Positions 52,770 through 61,104 of a DNA stretch of 64,000 bases are shown here, piece after piece. The stretch is from positions 62,001 to 126,000 of the forward strand of contig NZ_CANRKH010000002.1 in the NCBI RefSeq assembly GCF_947631165.1. Reading direction: 5' to 3'. Within the stretch, counting starts at the first letter, position 1. Every line of letters begins with the position of its first letter. A program made the translations under genes and the position numbers. The notes below the pieces were generated by a model. That model saw only the letters and a list, made by a program, of their open reading frames with translations. It searched no databases and was not told the origin of the DNA. The stretch is from an uncultured Dysosmobacter sp. (GTDB lineage Bacteria > Bacillota > Clostridia > Oscillospirales > Oscillospiraceae).

Positions 52770-53315
52770 ATGACGAACGAACAGAGGTTCAGGGAAATTT
52801 ACACAACGCAGATCAGCCGAGCGGGAGCGCCGGACCTTTTGAGGTGGCTGGAATCGACGGACTTTTTCAGCGCCCCGGCCTCCACGAAGTTTCACGGGGC
52901 ATATCCGGGCGGGCTTGTCGAACACAGCTTGAACGTGTATTACGCCCTGATTGCGGACCCCTCCCGCCCCGGAGAGCCGGAAAGCCGGGCAATTTGCGCC
53001 CTGCTTCACGACGTTTGCAAGGCGAACTATTACGAGCCGACGGAGCCGGGCGCGGACGGCGCGCCGCGGTACAGGGTCAAAGACCGCTTCCCGTTCGGCC
53101 ACGGGGAGAAATCGGCGTTCCTGATCGGGCGGTTTATGCCGCTGACCGATGAAGAGGCGCTGGCAATCCGCTGGCACATGGGGGCGTATGATGACGCGGC
53201 CCGCGGCGGGAGCCGGACACTTTCGGAGGCAATGAGCAAATCGCCCCTTGTGTACGCCCTCCACGCCGCCGACATGAAAGCGACGGAGGACGAAAAGCGG
53301 AGGGGCCGGGAATGA
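52770..53315 (+). CDS. HD-domain phosphohydrolase
   Basis: ATG 52770 is best spaced from GGGGG; ATG 52752 is an alternative. The 181-residue protein has KFHGAYPGGLVEHSLNVYYAL, ICALLHDVCKANYY (the HD pair) and IRWHMGAYDD, the metal-binding set of HD hydrolases. It resembles phage/host HD proteins acting on nucleotides or cyclic nucleotides, so nucleotide-pool changes or defence evasion are possible roles. Confidence 0.82.
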   Translation: MTNEQRFREIYTTQISRAGAPDLLRWLESTDFFSAPASTKFHGAYPGGLVEHSLNVYYALIADPSRPGEPESRAICALLHDVCKANYYEPTEPGADGAPRYRVKDRFPFGHGEKSAFLIGRFMPLTDEEALAIRWHMGAYDDAARGGSRTLSEAMSKSPLVYALHAADMKATEDEKRRGRE

Positions 53316-53533
53316 ACCGGGCGGAATATGAGCGGAAGCGGGTATTCCGGCAAGGCGAACTTTTGAAAAACTGCCCGGAAGGGCCGGGGATTGACCGGGA
53401 TATATGGAACCTCGAATACATGATAACGGAAATCCGCCCCGGTTCGCTGTCATGGCGGAACGGTCACATTCAGTCGTTACGCCGGGCAATTCAGGCGCTG
53501 GAGCGGGAGAAAGGGGCGGCGGATTATGGATAG
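53312..53533 (+). CDS. Hypothetical phage protein
   Basis: The 73-residue helical, basic protein (AEYERKRVFRQGELLKNC, IQSLRRAIQALEREKG) overlaps genes on both sides by 4-8 bp. No family recognised. Confidence 0.5.
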   Translation: MNRAEYERKRVFRQGELLKNCPEGPGIDRDIWNLEYMITEIRPGSLSWRNGHIQSLRRAIQALEREKGAADYG

Positions 53534-53723
53534 AACGGAACGGCCCGCGGCGGGGCCGCTGACCTGTTGGAAGTGCGGGCGGGAGATCACCGCGATTCTC
53601 CCGTGTCCCTATAACCGGCGGGGGCTTTACACTTGCGAAGCCTGTTGCGAGGAATGCCACGAATCAGAACCGTTCCCGTGCCGGGAGTACGACCGACGGA
53701 AAGCGGGTGAAGTATGCAGATAG
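53526..53723 (+). CDS. Small Cys-rich zinc-finger-like phage protein
   Basis: The 65 residues include TCWKCGREI, LPCPYNRRG, TCEACCEEC and PFPC, giving at least seven cysteines, enough for two zinc sites. It overlaps recU by 10 bp. Function unknown; possibly a nucleic-acid-binding cofactor. Confidence 0.6.
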   Translation: MDRTERPAAGPLTCWKCGREITAILPCPYNRRGLYTCEACCEECHESEPFPCREYDRRKAGEVCR

Positions 53724-54352
53724 ACCAAAAGAAGCTGGCCTTGCAGTATCAAAACAAGGTCAACAACGCGCAGGGGCATTCGTTCGAGGGGTACATAAAA
53801 GCCGGGTGCGTGTTCTACGACCAGCGGGGGCTGGCCACGGTTGACAAAACCCCGGAACCGTTCAGGGTTCTAAAGAAGCTGGGGAACGGGATATTCAACG
53901 GGAGGTTCACGGCCCGCGCCCAGCCTGATTTTCAAGGGACGCTTGCGGGCGGGCGGTCAATCGTGTTCGAGGCGAAATATACCACGACGGACCGCATGAC
54001 GCGGGAAACCGTCACCGACGAACAGCAAAAGGCCCTTGCACAGCACGCGGAGCGGGGCGCGCTGTCCGCGGTATGCGTGGGAATCCGAAACGACTTTTTC
54101 TTTGTGCCGTGGGAGGTATGGCGGGACATGAAAAAGCTGATCGGGCGAAAGTACGTGACGGCGGCGGACCTCGAAGCGTTCCGGGTTCGGTTCAATGGCG
54201 CGGTCCTCTTTTTGGACTTCACGCACGAAGCCGGGCGGCGGTGGATTCATGGCAACCCAAACACGAAAGAATGGAGGTTCGGCGGGAATGGGACAGAACA
54301 GGAAGCCAACGCGGAAATTGACGGTCCGGGTCACACCGCAGACGGCGTATAA
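53714..54352 (+). CDS. recU: RecU-family Holliday junction resolvase
   Basis: The 212-residue nuclease of the PD-(D/E)XK fold has GHSFEGYIKAGCVFY, QPDFQGTLAGGRSIVFEAKYT (catalytic Asp and Glu-x-Lys) and DFFFVPWEVW. Phage RecU proteins resolve recombination intermediates before packaging. The C-terminal ~35 residues overlap the next gene. Confidence 0.85.
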   Translation: MQIDQKKLALQYQNKVNNAQGHSFEGYIKAGCVFYDQRGLATVDKTPEPFRVLKKLGNGIFNGRFTARAQPDFQGTLAGGRSIVFEAKYTTTDRMTRETVTDEQQKALAQHAERGALSAVCVGIRNDFFFVPWEVWRDMKKLIGRKYVTAADLEAFRVRFNGAVLFLDFTHEAGRRWIHGNPNTKEWRFGGNGTEQEANAEIDGPGHTADGV

Positions 54353-54455
54353 CCTCGAACGGATTATGCTGATTGCCGGGTTGAAGTCGCCCGGACGGGT
54401 GGTTGACAAGCTGGTTCGGGAAAAAATGCTGACCTTGCGGGGCCGCGGGGAATAA
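54288..54455 (+). CDS. Ribbon-helix-helix-like phage protein
   Basis: ATG 54288 with GGAGG upstream gives 55 residues: KPTRKLTVRVTPQTAYNLERIM then AGLKSPGRVVDKLVREKM, the beta-helix-helix of Arc/MetJ/CopG repressors. It lies within the end of recU, just before a methyltransferase it may regulate. Confidence 0.65.
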   Translation: MGQNRKPTRKLTVRVTPQTAYNLERIMLIAGLKSPGRVVDKLVREKMLTLRGRGE

Positions 54456-54457
54456 CC

Positions 54458-55136
54458 GTGTTTGACCTGAACCGAATTTACAACGCCGATTGCATGGAGG
54501 CAATGCGAGAAATCCCGGACAAATTCTTTCAACTTGCGATCACGGACCCGCCGTATGGAATCGGCCACGACGGACAGCGGAAGCGGGTTCACGACAACGT
54601 AAAGCACAACCGCAAATTTCACGCCCGGAAGGGCTGGGACAAAGAACCGCCGCCGCCCGAATACTTCCGGGAGTTGGAGCGGGTTTCCGAAAATCAAATC
54701 ATTTTCGGTGGGAACTATTTTGTCCCTTCCCTGAACCGCGGCACGCGGGGCTGGATTGTTTGGGACAAGGGCCAGCACGGGCTTTCACAGTCCGATTGCG
54801 AACTTGCGTATTCGTCGTTCGATTGCCCGACGCGGGTTGTCGTCATCAACCGGGCCGCGTTGCAGAGCGACGGGGGAAACCATACACCCGACGCAAAAGC
54901 CGGTCCGCCTGTATAAATGGATTTTGGGGAACTACGCGCGCCCCGGCGACAAGATACTTGATACACACGCCGGGAGCGGGTCAAGCTGTATTGCCTGTTA
55001 TGAAATGGGCTTTGACTTCCTCGCATTCGAGGCGGACCCGGATTACTGGCAAGCCGCGTCGAAGAGGCTTGCCGGGGTCATGGCGCAAATACGGTTTCAG
55101 GACTTGGAGAACATCGGACAAGAAACACTTTTTTGA
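54458..55136 (+). pseudogene. DNA adenine/cytosine-N4 methyltransferase (beta class), frameshifted at a G run
   Basis: GTG 54458 begins FDLNRIYNADCMEAM, TDPPYGIG (catalytic DPPY), then an NQIIFGGNYFV segment. At GGGGG (54872-54876) the frame shifts; one G fewer joins SDG to ETIHPTQKPVRLYKW, ILDTHAGSGSS (SAM-binding FxGxG-like) and the end. DPPY before the SAM motif is the beta-class order. It would modify phage or host DNA. Only one lesion, at a homopolymer: phase variation, real decay or a sequencing error. Confidence 0.82.
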
Positions 55137-55150
55137 AGGAGGTTTTTTCA

Positions 55151-55390
55151 ATGGCAGTTATCTTTTCGAGTTTTTGGACGTGGGCCGGAACGGTCATCCT
55201 GATTCTGGCCGTCGGCGGGGTTTTGCAAAACATCGTCGCCGCCGCCGCAAAGAAGCCGCCGAAACGGAAGATCACCGGCTGGGCAATCGGGGAGCGGCGG
55301 CACATCGAGATTGAAGGGGCAACGGAAGTTGACGTGCTTTCCGCCCTGAACACGTGGAAAGAGGGCAAAGAGAAAGAGGCGGGCCGATGA
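55151..55390 (+). CDS. Small phage membrane protein
   Basis: ATG 55151 follows AAGGAGG. The 79-residue protein has one transmembrane helix (FWTWAGTVILILAVGGVLQNIV) and a basic/acidic cytoplasmic tail (KKPPKRKI, HIEIEGATEVDVL). It overlaps the Dam gene by ATGA. Role unknown. Confidence 0.6.
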   Translation: MAVIFSSFWTWAGTVILILAVGGVLQNIVAAAAKKPPKRKITGWAIGERRHIEIEGATEVDVLSALNTWKEGKEKEAGR

Positions 55391-55843
55391 TGAATGCCGC
55401 GCTTTTGTCCAGCAAGAAAATGGACTATTGCACGCCGCAAGAATTTTTCGACCGGCTGAACGAAGAATTCGGGTTCACCCTTGACGCGGCGGCGACCGCG
55501 GAAAACGCAAAATGCCCGGCGTACTACACCCCGGAAACCGACGGGCTGAAAAGCCCGTGGAATGTTGCGGGGGGGTCCTGTATTCTGCAACCCTCCGTAT
55601 GGGCGCGATCTTGGCAAATGGGTTCGCAAGGCGTTTCAAGAGGCACAAGCCGGAACAACCGTTGTTCTGCTGATTCCGGCCCGGACGGACACGACGTATT
55701 TTCACGACTACATATACGGGAAAGCAGAAATCAGGTTTATTCGCGGGCGGTTGCACTTCACAGACGAAGCGGGCAACGCATACCCGCCCGCCCCCTTCCC
55801 GTCAATGGTGGTTATCTACAACGGAAAGAAGGAACAGGAATGA
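55387..55843 (+). pseudogene. Phage DNA N6-adenine methyltransferase (Dam, PF05869 type), frameshifted at a G7 run
   Basis: ATG 55387 starts ALLSSKKMDYCTPQEFFDRLN, FGFTLDAAATAENAKC and YYTPETDGL. At GGGGGGG (55569-55575) the frame changes; with six G the reading continues GGPVFCNPPYGRDLGKW (catalytic NPPY), LLIPARTDTTYFHDY, IRFIRGRLHF and APFPSMVVIY to TGA 55843. Such enzymes protect phage DNA. The second methyltransferase in this phage with a poly-G frameshift. Confidence 0.85.
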
Positions 55844-56091
55844 AGATACAGACGGCCCGCGCCGCCGACGGCGCGCCGCTGAACCTGATTCCGGGGACGA
55901 TCTTTGACGCGGAGGACCGGCACAGACAGCGGAGCCGGTACAGGTTCGAGCGTTGGGACCCGTCGAGCGGGACGCATAGGGCGTTCAAGTTGTGGAACCT
56001 GACGACCGACACGCCGACGGAGGTTGAAGCGGAGTGGTTCGCAAATCGGAAAATCACGGTCATTCCGGGAGAGGGGGCCGCGCCGGTATGA
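55840..56091 (+). CDS. Hypothetical phage protein
   Basis: ATG 55840 overlaps the Dam stop. The 83-residue protein (ADGAPLNLIPGTIFDAEDRHR, YRFERWDPSSGTHRAFKLW) has an all-beta look. No family recognised. Confidence 0.5.
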   Translation: MKIQTARAADGAPLNLIPGTIFDAEDRHRQRSRYRFERWDPSSGTHRAFKLWNLTTDTPTEVEAEWFANRKITVIPGEGAAPV

Positions 56092-56495
56092 AAGCCTTTA
56101 CGGTATTTCAGCCTTACGCGTTCGCAATCGTCGCCGGGCTGAAAGGGTACGAAACCCGCCCGCGGCGGACGAACATTCGGGGCCGCGTCGCGGTCCATGC
56201 GGCAAAGCGCATTTGGAGCGTCGAGGACATGGAGATTCTTTATCACCTGTTACCGGCGGACTGGCCGCAAGATTTCGGGGCCGTGATCGGGACCGTCGAA
56301 ATTGTCGATTGCGTCCCCGTTGAAGAGATCGTGGACAGCCTGACGGCAAGTGAAAAGCTGTTCGGCGACTATTCGCCGGGGCGGTTCGCGTGGGTCCTGA
56401 AAGACCCCGTGCGCTTTGAAAAACCGATTCCGGCCCGCGGGAATCAAGGCTGGTGGAATTGGGAGGAACCGGCGGAAGGGAGCGAAACGCCGTGA
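56088..56495 (+). CDS. ASCH-domain protein
   Basis: ATG 56088 overlaps the preceding stop. The 135-residue protein has AFTVFQPYAFAIVAGLKGYETRP and RGRVAVHAAKR, the PUA-like ASCH core with its GxKxxExR motif (here GLKGYETR), then AVIGTVEIVDC. ASCH domains bind or modify RNA and modified nucleosides. In a phage it could act on modified bases or on tRNA. Confidence 0.8.
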   Translation: MKAFTVFQPYAFAIVAGLKGYETRPRRTNIRGRVAVHAAKRIWSVEDMEILYHLLPADWPQDFGAVIGTVEIVDCVPVEEIVDSLTASEKLFGDYSPGRFAWVLKDPVRFEKPIPARGNQGWWNWEEPAEGSETP

Positions 56496-57097
56496 AAATG
56501 AAAAAGCTGGTTGCCCTATGCAAAAGGACCGGGATTTTCCGACTGTTCGACAAGATCGGAGAGGGCGGCGAACTTTTGGGGAAATGGATGGGCGACGGTT
56601 ACGCGGCCTACCCGCTGAACGGGATTCCCGTACTGGACGAAGAAACCCTTTGCGCCGTGTTCGACATAACCGAAAAGCAACGGGAAAAATTCAGCATTCG
56701 GCGGGTTGAAATGCCGGAAACAGTGAACTTTGACGACACGGACCCGGCGGAACGGCTGATAACGGAAGATGACGTTTCGATCATATACAGCGGAATTGAA
56801 GTGAAGCCGCTGAAAACGCGAAGCGGAATCATCTTCATTCAAAGCAAGTATTTGTTGCCGTTGGAGGACGTGCTGGAGGTAACACAGCTATTCGAGAGAC
56901 AGACCGCGGACGGGCTTTCATACATCGTCGCAAAAACCGGGTTGCTGATTGCCGCGGTGATATTTCCTTATAGCGTCGTGGATGACCGTTTCGTTGACCG
57001 CCTCGAAGAGATCACAGAGGCTTGCCGCCGGGCGCTGAACACCCAGCAGAATATCAGACCGGCGGAACAGGACACGGACCAAACACAAATATTCTGA
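56492..57097 (+). CDS. Hypothetical phage protein
   Basis: GTG 56492 overlaps the previous stop and is spaced from GGAAGGGAG; ATG 56498 is possible. The 201-residue protein starts KMKKLVALCKRTGIFRLFDK, has YAAYPLNGIPVLDEETLCAVFDI, and ends in a Gln/Asp-rich tail. It is reminiscent of hypothetical proteins common in Clostridia phages; function unknown. Confidence 0.6.
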   Translation: MKMKKLVALCKRTGIFRLFDKIGEGGELLGKWMGDGYAAYPLNGIPVLDEETLCAVFDITEKQREKFSIRRVEMPETVNFDDTDPAERLITEDDVSIIYSGIEVKPLKTRSGIIFIQSKYLLPLEDVLEVTQLFERQTADGLSYIVAKTGLLIAAVIFPYSVVDDRFVDRLEEITEACRRALNTQQNIRPAEQDTDQTQIF

Positions 57098-57116
57098 TTC
57101 GAGCGGGTGAAAAAAT

Positions 57117-57605
57117 ATGAACTATCAACCGAAAGTCGTAAAATGCCGCCTGAAAACGGGCGGGAAAACCATTCAGGAAATCCGGGAGCGGTGCGCCGGG
57201 CAGGGCATGACATACCGGGATTTCGAGAATATCCAGCGCGCGAATGAGTATTTCGACGGCCTGATTATTCGGGCGACCCTTTGGGAGTACGACCAGCACA
57301 GCGGTTATCACTTGCAGGACTGGAACGCGCCGGACGACGAAAAAATGATGATGGCGCTTTACTATTCCGAACAGGTCCACCCGTTCCCCCGGTACAAAAA
57401 CGACCTTGAAAAATTCAAGGCGGATTGGGCGGCGGAGAAATACGACCCCGGCGCGGCTATTGTGTTTCACCCGGCGGACGTGGAGGAAATCGAAGTGATT
57501 TCGGAAGAGGTCATACCTCCGCCGGAACCTCCCGCCCCGGCGGAGCCGCCCGCGGCCCCCTTCCGCAAGGCGAAGAAGCGGCGGAAAAAGCGCCGCCGGA
57601 AGTGA
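57117..57605 (+). CDS. Hypothetical phage protein with Pro-rich linker and Lys/Arg tail
   Basis: The 162-residue protein has a folded first part (KTIQEIRERCAGQGMTYRDF, LWEYDQHSGYHLQDW), then a Pro/Glu/Ala linker and a strongly basic end (KAKKRRKKRRRK), which could bind nucleic acid. No family recognised. Confidence 0.55.
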   Translation: MNYQPKVVKCRLKTGGKTIQEIRERCAGQGMTYRDFENIQRANEYFDGLIIRATLWEYDQHSGYHLQDWNAPDDEKMMMALYYSEQVHPFPRYKNDLEKFKADWAAEKYDPGAAIVFHPADVEEIEVISEEVIPPPEPPAPAEPPAAPFRKAKKRRKKRRRK

Positions 57606-57615
57606 GGCGGGAAGA

Positions 57616-57801
57616 ATGCCGCGGGAATACACAACTTGCCGGGAATGCCCGTCTTTCGGGAAATGCGCCGGTTGCGCGCACGGGAGGCGGGACAAAGAAC
57701 GGAAGATCATTTGCACCATCGGGGACCGCCGCGGGCCGCATACGCGCTGTTTTTCCTGCTTGAAGCGGTCAAGGTGCAAGAAAGCGAGGTTCAGACAATG
57801 A
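57616..57801 (+). CDS. Cys-rich phage protein
   Basis: The 61 residues contain TTCRECPSFGKCAGCAHG, IICTIG and RCFSCLKRSRCKKARF: nine cysteines, several in CxxC pairs, with a basic C-terminus. It overlaps the radical SAM gene by ATGA, so it might deliver or bind a metal cofactor for it (inference). Confidence 0.6.
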   Translation: MPREYTTCRECPSFGKCAGCAHGRRDKERKIICTIGDRRGPHTRCFSCLKRSRCKKARFRQ

Positions 57802-58556
57802 ATAAACCCATCTATGCCCCGAAAGGGCGTGCGGGCGAATATGGGGAACTTGCCGTGAACATCTATACCGGGTGCAATCACGGTTGTTCCTACTGCTACG
57901 CCCGGAAGATGAAAGAGCGGTGGACAAAAGCGGGCGAAGATTGCGGGTTTGACAATCCGAAACCGCGGGCCGGAATCGTCGAAGCCGTCCGGCGACAGTT
58001 GGAGCGGGAGAAGATGACCGGGAAAACAATCTTCCTTTGCTTCACGTGCGACCCATACCCCGCCGAAATCGACACGACACCGACGCGGGCCGTGATTCAG
58101 GCAATCAAGGAATCCGGGAACCATGTAAACATACTGACGAAGGGCGGCTTGCGGGCGGAACGGGACTTTGATTTGCTGGATTCCGGGGATTCGTTCGGGG
58201 TCACGTTCACAACAAACGACTATTTCAAGCCGTCGGCGGCGGAGCCGAACGCCGCGCCCGCGCTGGAGAGGCTGGCGGGGTTACAGGCGGCGAAATGGCA
58301 GGGGGTCAAAACGTGGGTTTCTTGCGAACCCGTCATTGACCCGGAAGCGGTTTTTTCACTGATTCAGGCTTGCGATTACATCGACCTTTTCAAGATCGGG
58401 AAGCTGAACTATGCGGAAGCGCCACCGGGAATCGTCGAGATCGGCGGCTGGGGAGCGTTCGGGAGAAAGGCCGAAGAGATTTGCCGGTATCATGGGCGGA
58501 ATTACTACATCAAAGAGGACTTGCGGGCCGAAATGGAGCGGGAGGAACAGAAATGA
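57798..58556 (+). CDS. Radical SAM protein, spore-photoproduct-lyase-like
   Basis: ATG 57798 starts a 252-residue protein with the radical SAM motif CNHGCSYCYARK (CxxxCxxC) in IYTGCNHG, then FLCFTCDPYP, HVNILTKGG and a late FKIGKLNYA. The layout resembles SPL-like and phage-associated radical SAM proteins. The true SPL active-site cysteine near the C-terminus is not obvious. Possible tasks are DNA-photoproduct repair or modification of a base. Coupled to the Cys-rich protein upstream. Confidence 0.82.
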   Translation: MNKPIYAPKGRAGEYGELAVNIYTGCNHGCSYCYARKMKERWTKAGEDCGFDNPKPRAGIVEAVRRQLEREKMTGKTIFLCFTCDPYPAEIDTTPTRAVIQAIKESGNHVNILTKGGLRAERDFDLLDSGDSFGVTFTTNDYFKPSAAEPNAAPALERLAGLQAAKWQGVKTWVSCEPVIDPEAVFSLIQACDYIDLFKIGKLNYAEAPPGIVEIGGWGAFGRKAEEICRYHGRNYYIKEDLRAEMEREEQK

Positions 58557-58789
58557 CGGAAGCGATCTTGCAAGCGGTTTTGAACGGCGTGTACGTGTCG
58601 TTCACCCCGTCAACGGGGCCGAATAACCGCGTCGAAGGGGTCCGAATCGGCGTACAGGCGCAGACGTGGAACGGCGTTTGCAACCTGAACCGCATTTTGC
58701 CGCTTGTCATGCTGACGGACGCGGCGGAAGGGGCGGAAGCTGTATTGTCCCGGACGGTTTCGGAAATGGCGGCGGAGGTCCGCAAATAA
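58553..58789 (+). CDS. Hypothetical phage protein
   Basis: The 78-residue protein (TEAILQAVLNGVYVSFTPSTG, QTWNGVCNLNRILPLVML) overlaps the radical SAM gene by ATGA. No family recognised. Confidence 0.5.
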   Translation: MTEAILQAVLNGVYVSFTPSTGPNNRVEGVRIGVQAQTWNGVCNLNRILPLVMLTDAAEGAEAVLSRTVSEMAAEVRK

Positions 58790-58833
58790 TCACCCGCCGG
58801 GAGCGGGAAAAATCGAAATAGGAGGTTTGCGCG

Positions 58834-59610
58834 GTGAAAACAATATCAATCATCAACCTAAAAGGCGGCGTTGCAAAGACGCTGACCGCCGACAGCATGG
58901 CCCACATCCTCGCAACGTATCACGGCGCGCGGGTTCTGCTGATCGACAACGACAAACAGGGCAACACGTCAAAGGCGTTCGGGGTTCATTCCTACGACGA
59001 CAAGAGCATTTCGGACGTTCTGACCGCCCGGCGGCTTGACCCGTGGGAGGTCATCAGGAAAACCCGGTTCGAGAATATCGACGTAATGCCCGCAAATATG
59101 ACCCTGATTCGGGCGAACATGGAAGTTTTGATGGACAGCACGCGCCCCCAGCAAACGCGCCTCCGCGCCGCGCTGAACACCATTGCGACGGAAAATTTTT
59201 ACGATTACTGCATTATCGACAACGCCCCGGATATAAACATTTCCACGATCAACGCCCTTGTCGCCTCCGACGAAGTGATTATTCCGATCAAGATTGACGA
59301 ATACGCCTTTGACGGGCTGGCGGAACTGAAAGAGCAAATCGACAATACGCGGGACGACCTGAACCCGCGGTTGCGGCTGGCCGGTTGCCTGATTACCTGT
59401 TTTCAGCGGACGGACGCGGACAGGCAGGGCGAAGCGTGGTTGCAGGACAAGCCCGAATACCCGGTTTTCAAAACGCACATTCGCTATTCGGAGAAAGTCA
59501 CCGAAAGCACCTTTGCGAAGTCGCCCATTGCGGAATACAGCCGACGGAGCGCCGCGGCAATGGATTATATCGCCTTTGTGCGGGAGTATTTGGGGAGGGG
59601 CAAGGCATGA
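58834..59610 (+). CDS. parA: ParA-family partition ATPase
   Basis: GTG 58834 follows AGGAGG. The 258-residue protein has the deviant Walker A NLKGGVAKTLTA, LLIDNDKQGN (A'-type), and YCIIDNAPDIN (Walker B). It is the short type Ib/Soj class without an N-terminal DNA-binding domain. It would partition or position DNA with ParB, encoded 245 bp downstream. The Cys-rich gene between the two is unusual. Confidence 0.92.
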   Translation: MKTISIINLKGGVAKTLTADSMAHILATYHGARVLLIDNDKQGNTSKAFGVHSYDDKSISDVLTARRLDPWEVIRKTRFENIDVMPANMTLIRANMEVLMDSTRPQQTRLRAALNTIATENFYDYCIIDNAPDINISTINALVASDEVIIPIKIDEYAFDGLAELKEQIDNTRDDLNPRLRLAGCLITCFQRTDADRQGEAWLQDKPEYPVFKTHIRYSEKVTESTFAKSPIAEYSRRSAAAMDYIAFVREYLGRGKA

Positions 59611-59825
59611 TCGAAGAAAAAGAGGCCGTCCCCGAATACTGCAAAAACAACAAAGCGAAGATTCGCGCGTATCAATGCGAAATTTGCGACCATTTGGACG
59701 TTGACGACTTCACGGACAAGCGGTTTTGCGGCTTGGGGTATTATCCCGGTTGCGGGTGCGCGGAGGAATGCCGAAAGGCATTCAGGCCGATAAAAGGACG
59801 CGGAAGAATCGGCGTTCATTGCTGA
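59607..59825 (+). CDS. Cys-rich phage protein between parA and parB
   Basis: The 72-residue protein has YQCEICDHLDVDDF and RFCGLGYYPGCGCAEEC: eight cysteines, resembling a zinc-binding fold. It overlaps parA by 4 bp and ends 30 bp before parB, so it belongs to the partition cassette. Function unknown. Confidence 0.6.
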   Translation: MIEEKEAVPEYCKNNKAKIRAYQCEICDHLDVDDFTDKRFCGLGYYPGCGCAEECRKAFRPIKGRGRIGVHC

Positions 59826-59855
59826 TTGTCCGATTCGGACAGAAAGGGGCGCAAA

Positions 59856-61100
59856 ATGGGAAAATTCAACTTGAATCAGATTTTGAACGACGCTTCACGG
59901 AAAGCCGCCGCGGGCGGTGAGCCGAAAGCGCGCCCGGCGGAAGCTGAAATAAAGAAAATCAGCGTTTATGACCTTGTGCCGTCGGAGGACAATTTTTATT
60001 CCATGCGGGAGATCGACGAACTGAAAACGGCAATCGAAGTCGCCGGAAAGGTCCTGCAAAACCTTGTCGTCGTCCCGCTCGAAGCCGGGAAATACAAGGT
60101 CATTGCGGGACACCGCCGCCGCCTTGCTTCCCTTGCCCTTGTGGAAGAAGGGAAACCGCAATATGAATTCTTGCCGTGCGCCGTGGAGCCGAACGAGGCC
60201 GCGGCGGAAGATCAGGAAGTACGGGACGGGTTCTTGCTGATCGTGACGAATTCACAGCGGGAAAAGACCGCATGGGACCGAATCGAAGAAGTGCGGTATA
60301 TGCGGGAACTGTTGGAGAAAGCGAAAACGAAACCACGGTTCGTCGAAGCCCTGCAAAACATCGTCGCAACCGTGTTCAGCGGCGGCGACGTGCAGTTTGA
60401 CGGGACGCGGGATTTCCTCGCAAAAGTGCTTCACACCAGCCCGGCGCAGATCGGACGGTATGACGCGATCATTCGGAATCTGCAACCGGCGTTCGCGGAG
60501 GAATTGCGGGCGGAGCGAATCAATGTTTCGGCGGCGTATGAGTTGTCCGGCCTGACGGCGGAGCAACAGGCCGCGGCGTTCCGGGAGTATCAGCGGACCG
60601 GCGCAATTTCCATCAAGGACGCGCGGGCGTGGAAGCCGGACACGGCGGAGCGGGCAGAAACCGCCCCGCCCCCTCCCCCGCCGGTCACGGCGGAACCGGC
60701 GGAGCGGGACACGCCGCCCGCGGTTGCCCCCTCCCGGCCCGCGCAGGACGCGCAGGAAGCGCCGGAAGCGCGCGGACGGGTGGAAGGACCACCCGCGCGG
60801 GAAACGCCCACGGAGGCCCACGGAGGGCCGCAGGAAGGGCCGAAAGAGCCGCCCGCGCAGGAAGCGCCCGCGGAAGAGCCGACGGAACCCGCGCCGGAAC
60901 CTCCAGCACCGGCGGAGCCGCCCGCCTCTTCCCCGCCCGCGGCGGAGCCGACGGAAACGGAGGCGGAACGCGCCGTGAAGCTGATAAACGATTTTCTTTC
61001 CTACTGCATGAGCAAAGCGGAAATCGGGGAGCCGTCGAGAGATTGGGACAAAGACGTTCACGCGCTTTTGTACGTCCTGAACCGGCTGGAAGAGGGGTGA
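59856..61100 (+). CDS. parB: ParB/Spo0J-family partition protein with a Pro/Ala/Glu-rich linker
   Basis: ATG 59856 has AAAGGGG upstream. The 414-residue protein starts with the ParB N-domain (VYDLVPSEDNFYSM, VIAGHRRRLASL, NSQREKTAWDRI) and a helix-turn-helix region (DFLAKVLHTSPAQIGRYDAI). A ~110-residue Pro/Ala/Glu-rich stretch follows (60.65-60.96 kb), then a short C-terminal helix (AVKLINDFLSYCM). ParB would bind a parS-like site, not identified here. The disordered linker is longer than in most ParB proteins. Confidence 0.9.
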   Translation: MGKFNLNQILNDASRKAAAGGEPKARPAEAEIKKISVYDLVPSEDNFYSMREIDELKTAIEVAGKVLQNLVVVPLEAGKYKVIAGHRRRLASLALVEEGKPQYEFLPCAVEPNEAAAEDQEVRDGFLLIVTNSQREKTAWDRIEEVRYMRELLEKAKTKPRFVEALQNIVATVFSGGDVQFDGTRDFLAKVLHTSPAQIGRYDAIIRNLQPAFAEELRAERINVSAAYELSGLTAEQQAAAFREYQRTGAISIKDARAWKPDTAERAETAPPPPPPVTAEPAERDTPPAVAPSRPAQDAQEAPEARGRVEGPPARETPTEAHGGPQEGPKEPPAQEAPAEEPTEPAPEPPAPAEPPASSPPAAEPTETEAERAVKLINDFLSYCMSKAEIGEPSRDWDKDVHALLYVLNRLEEG

Positions 61101-61104
61101 ACCG

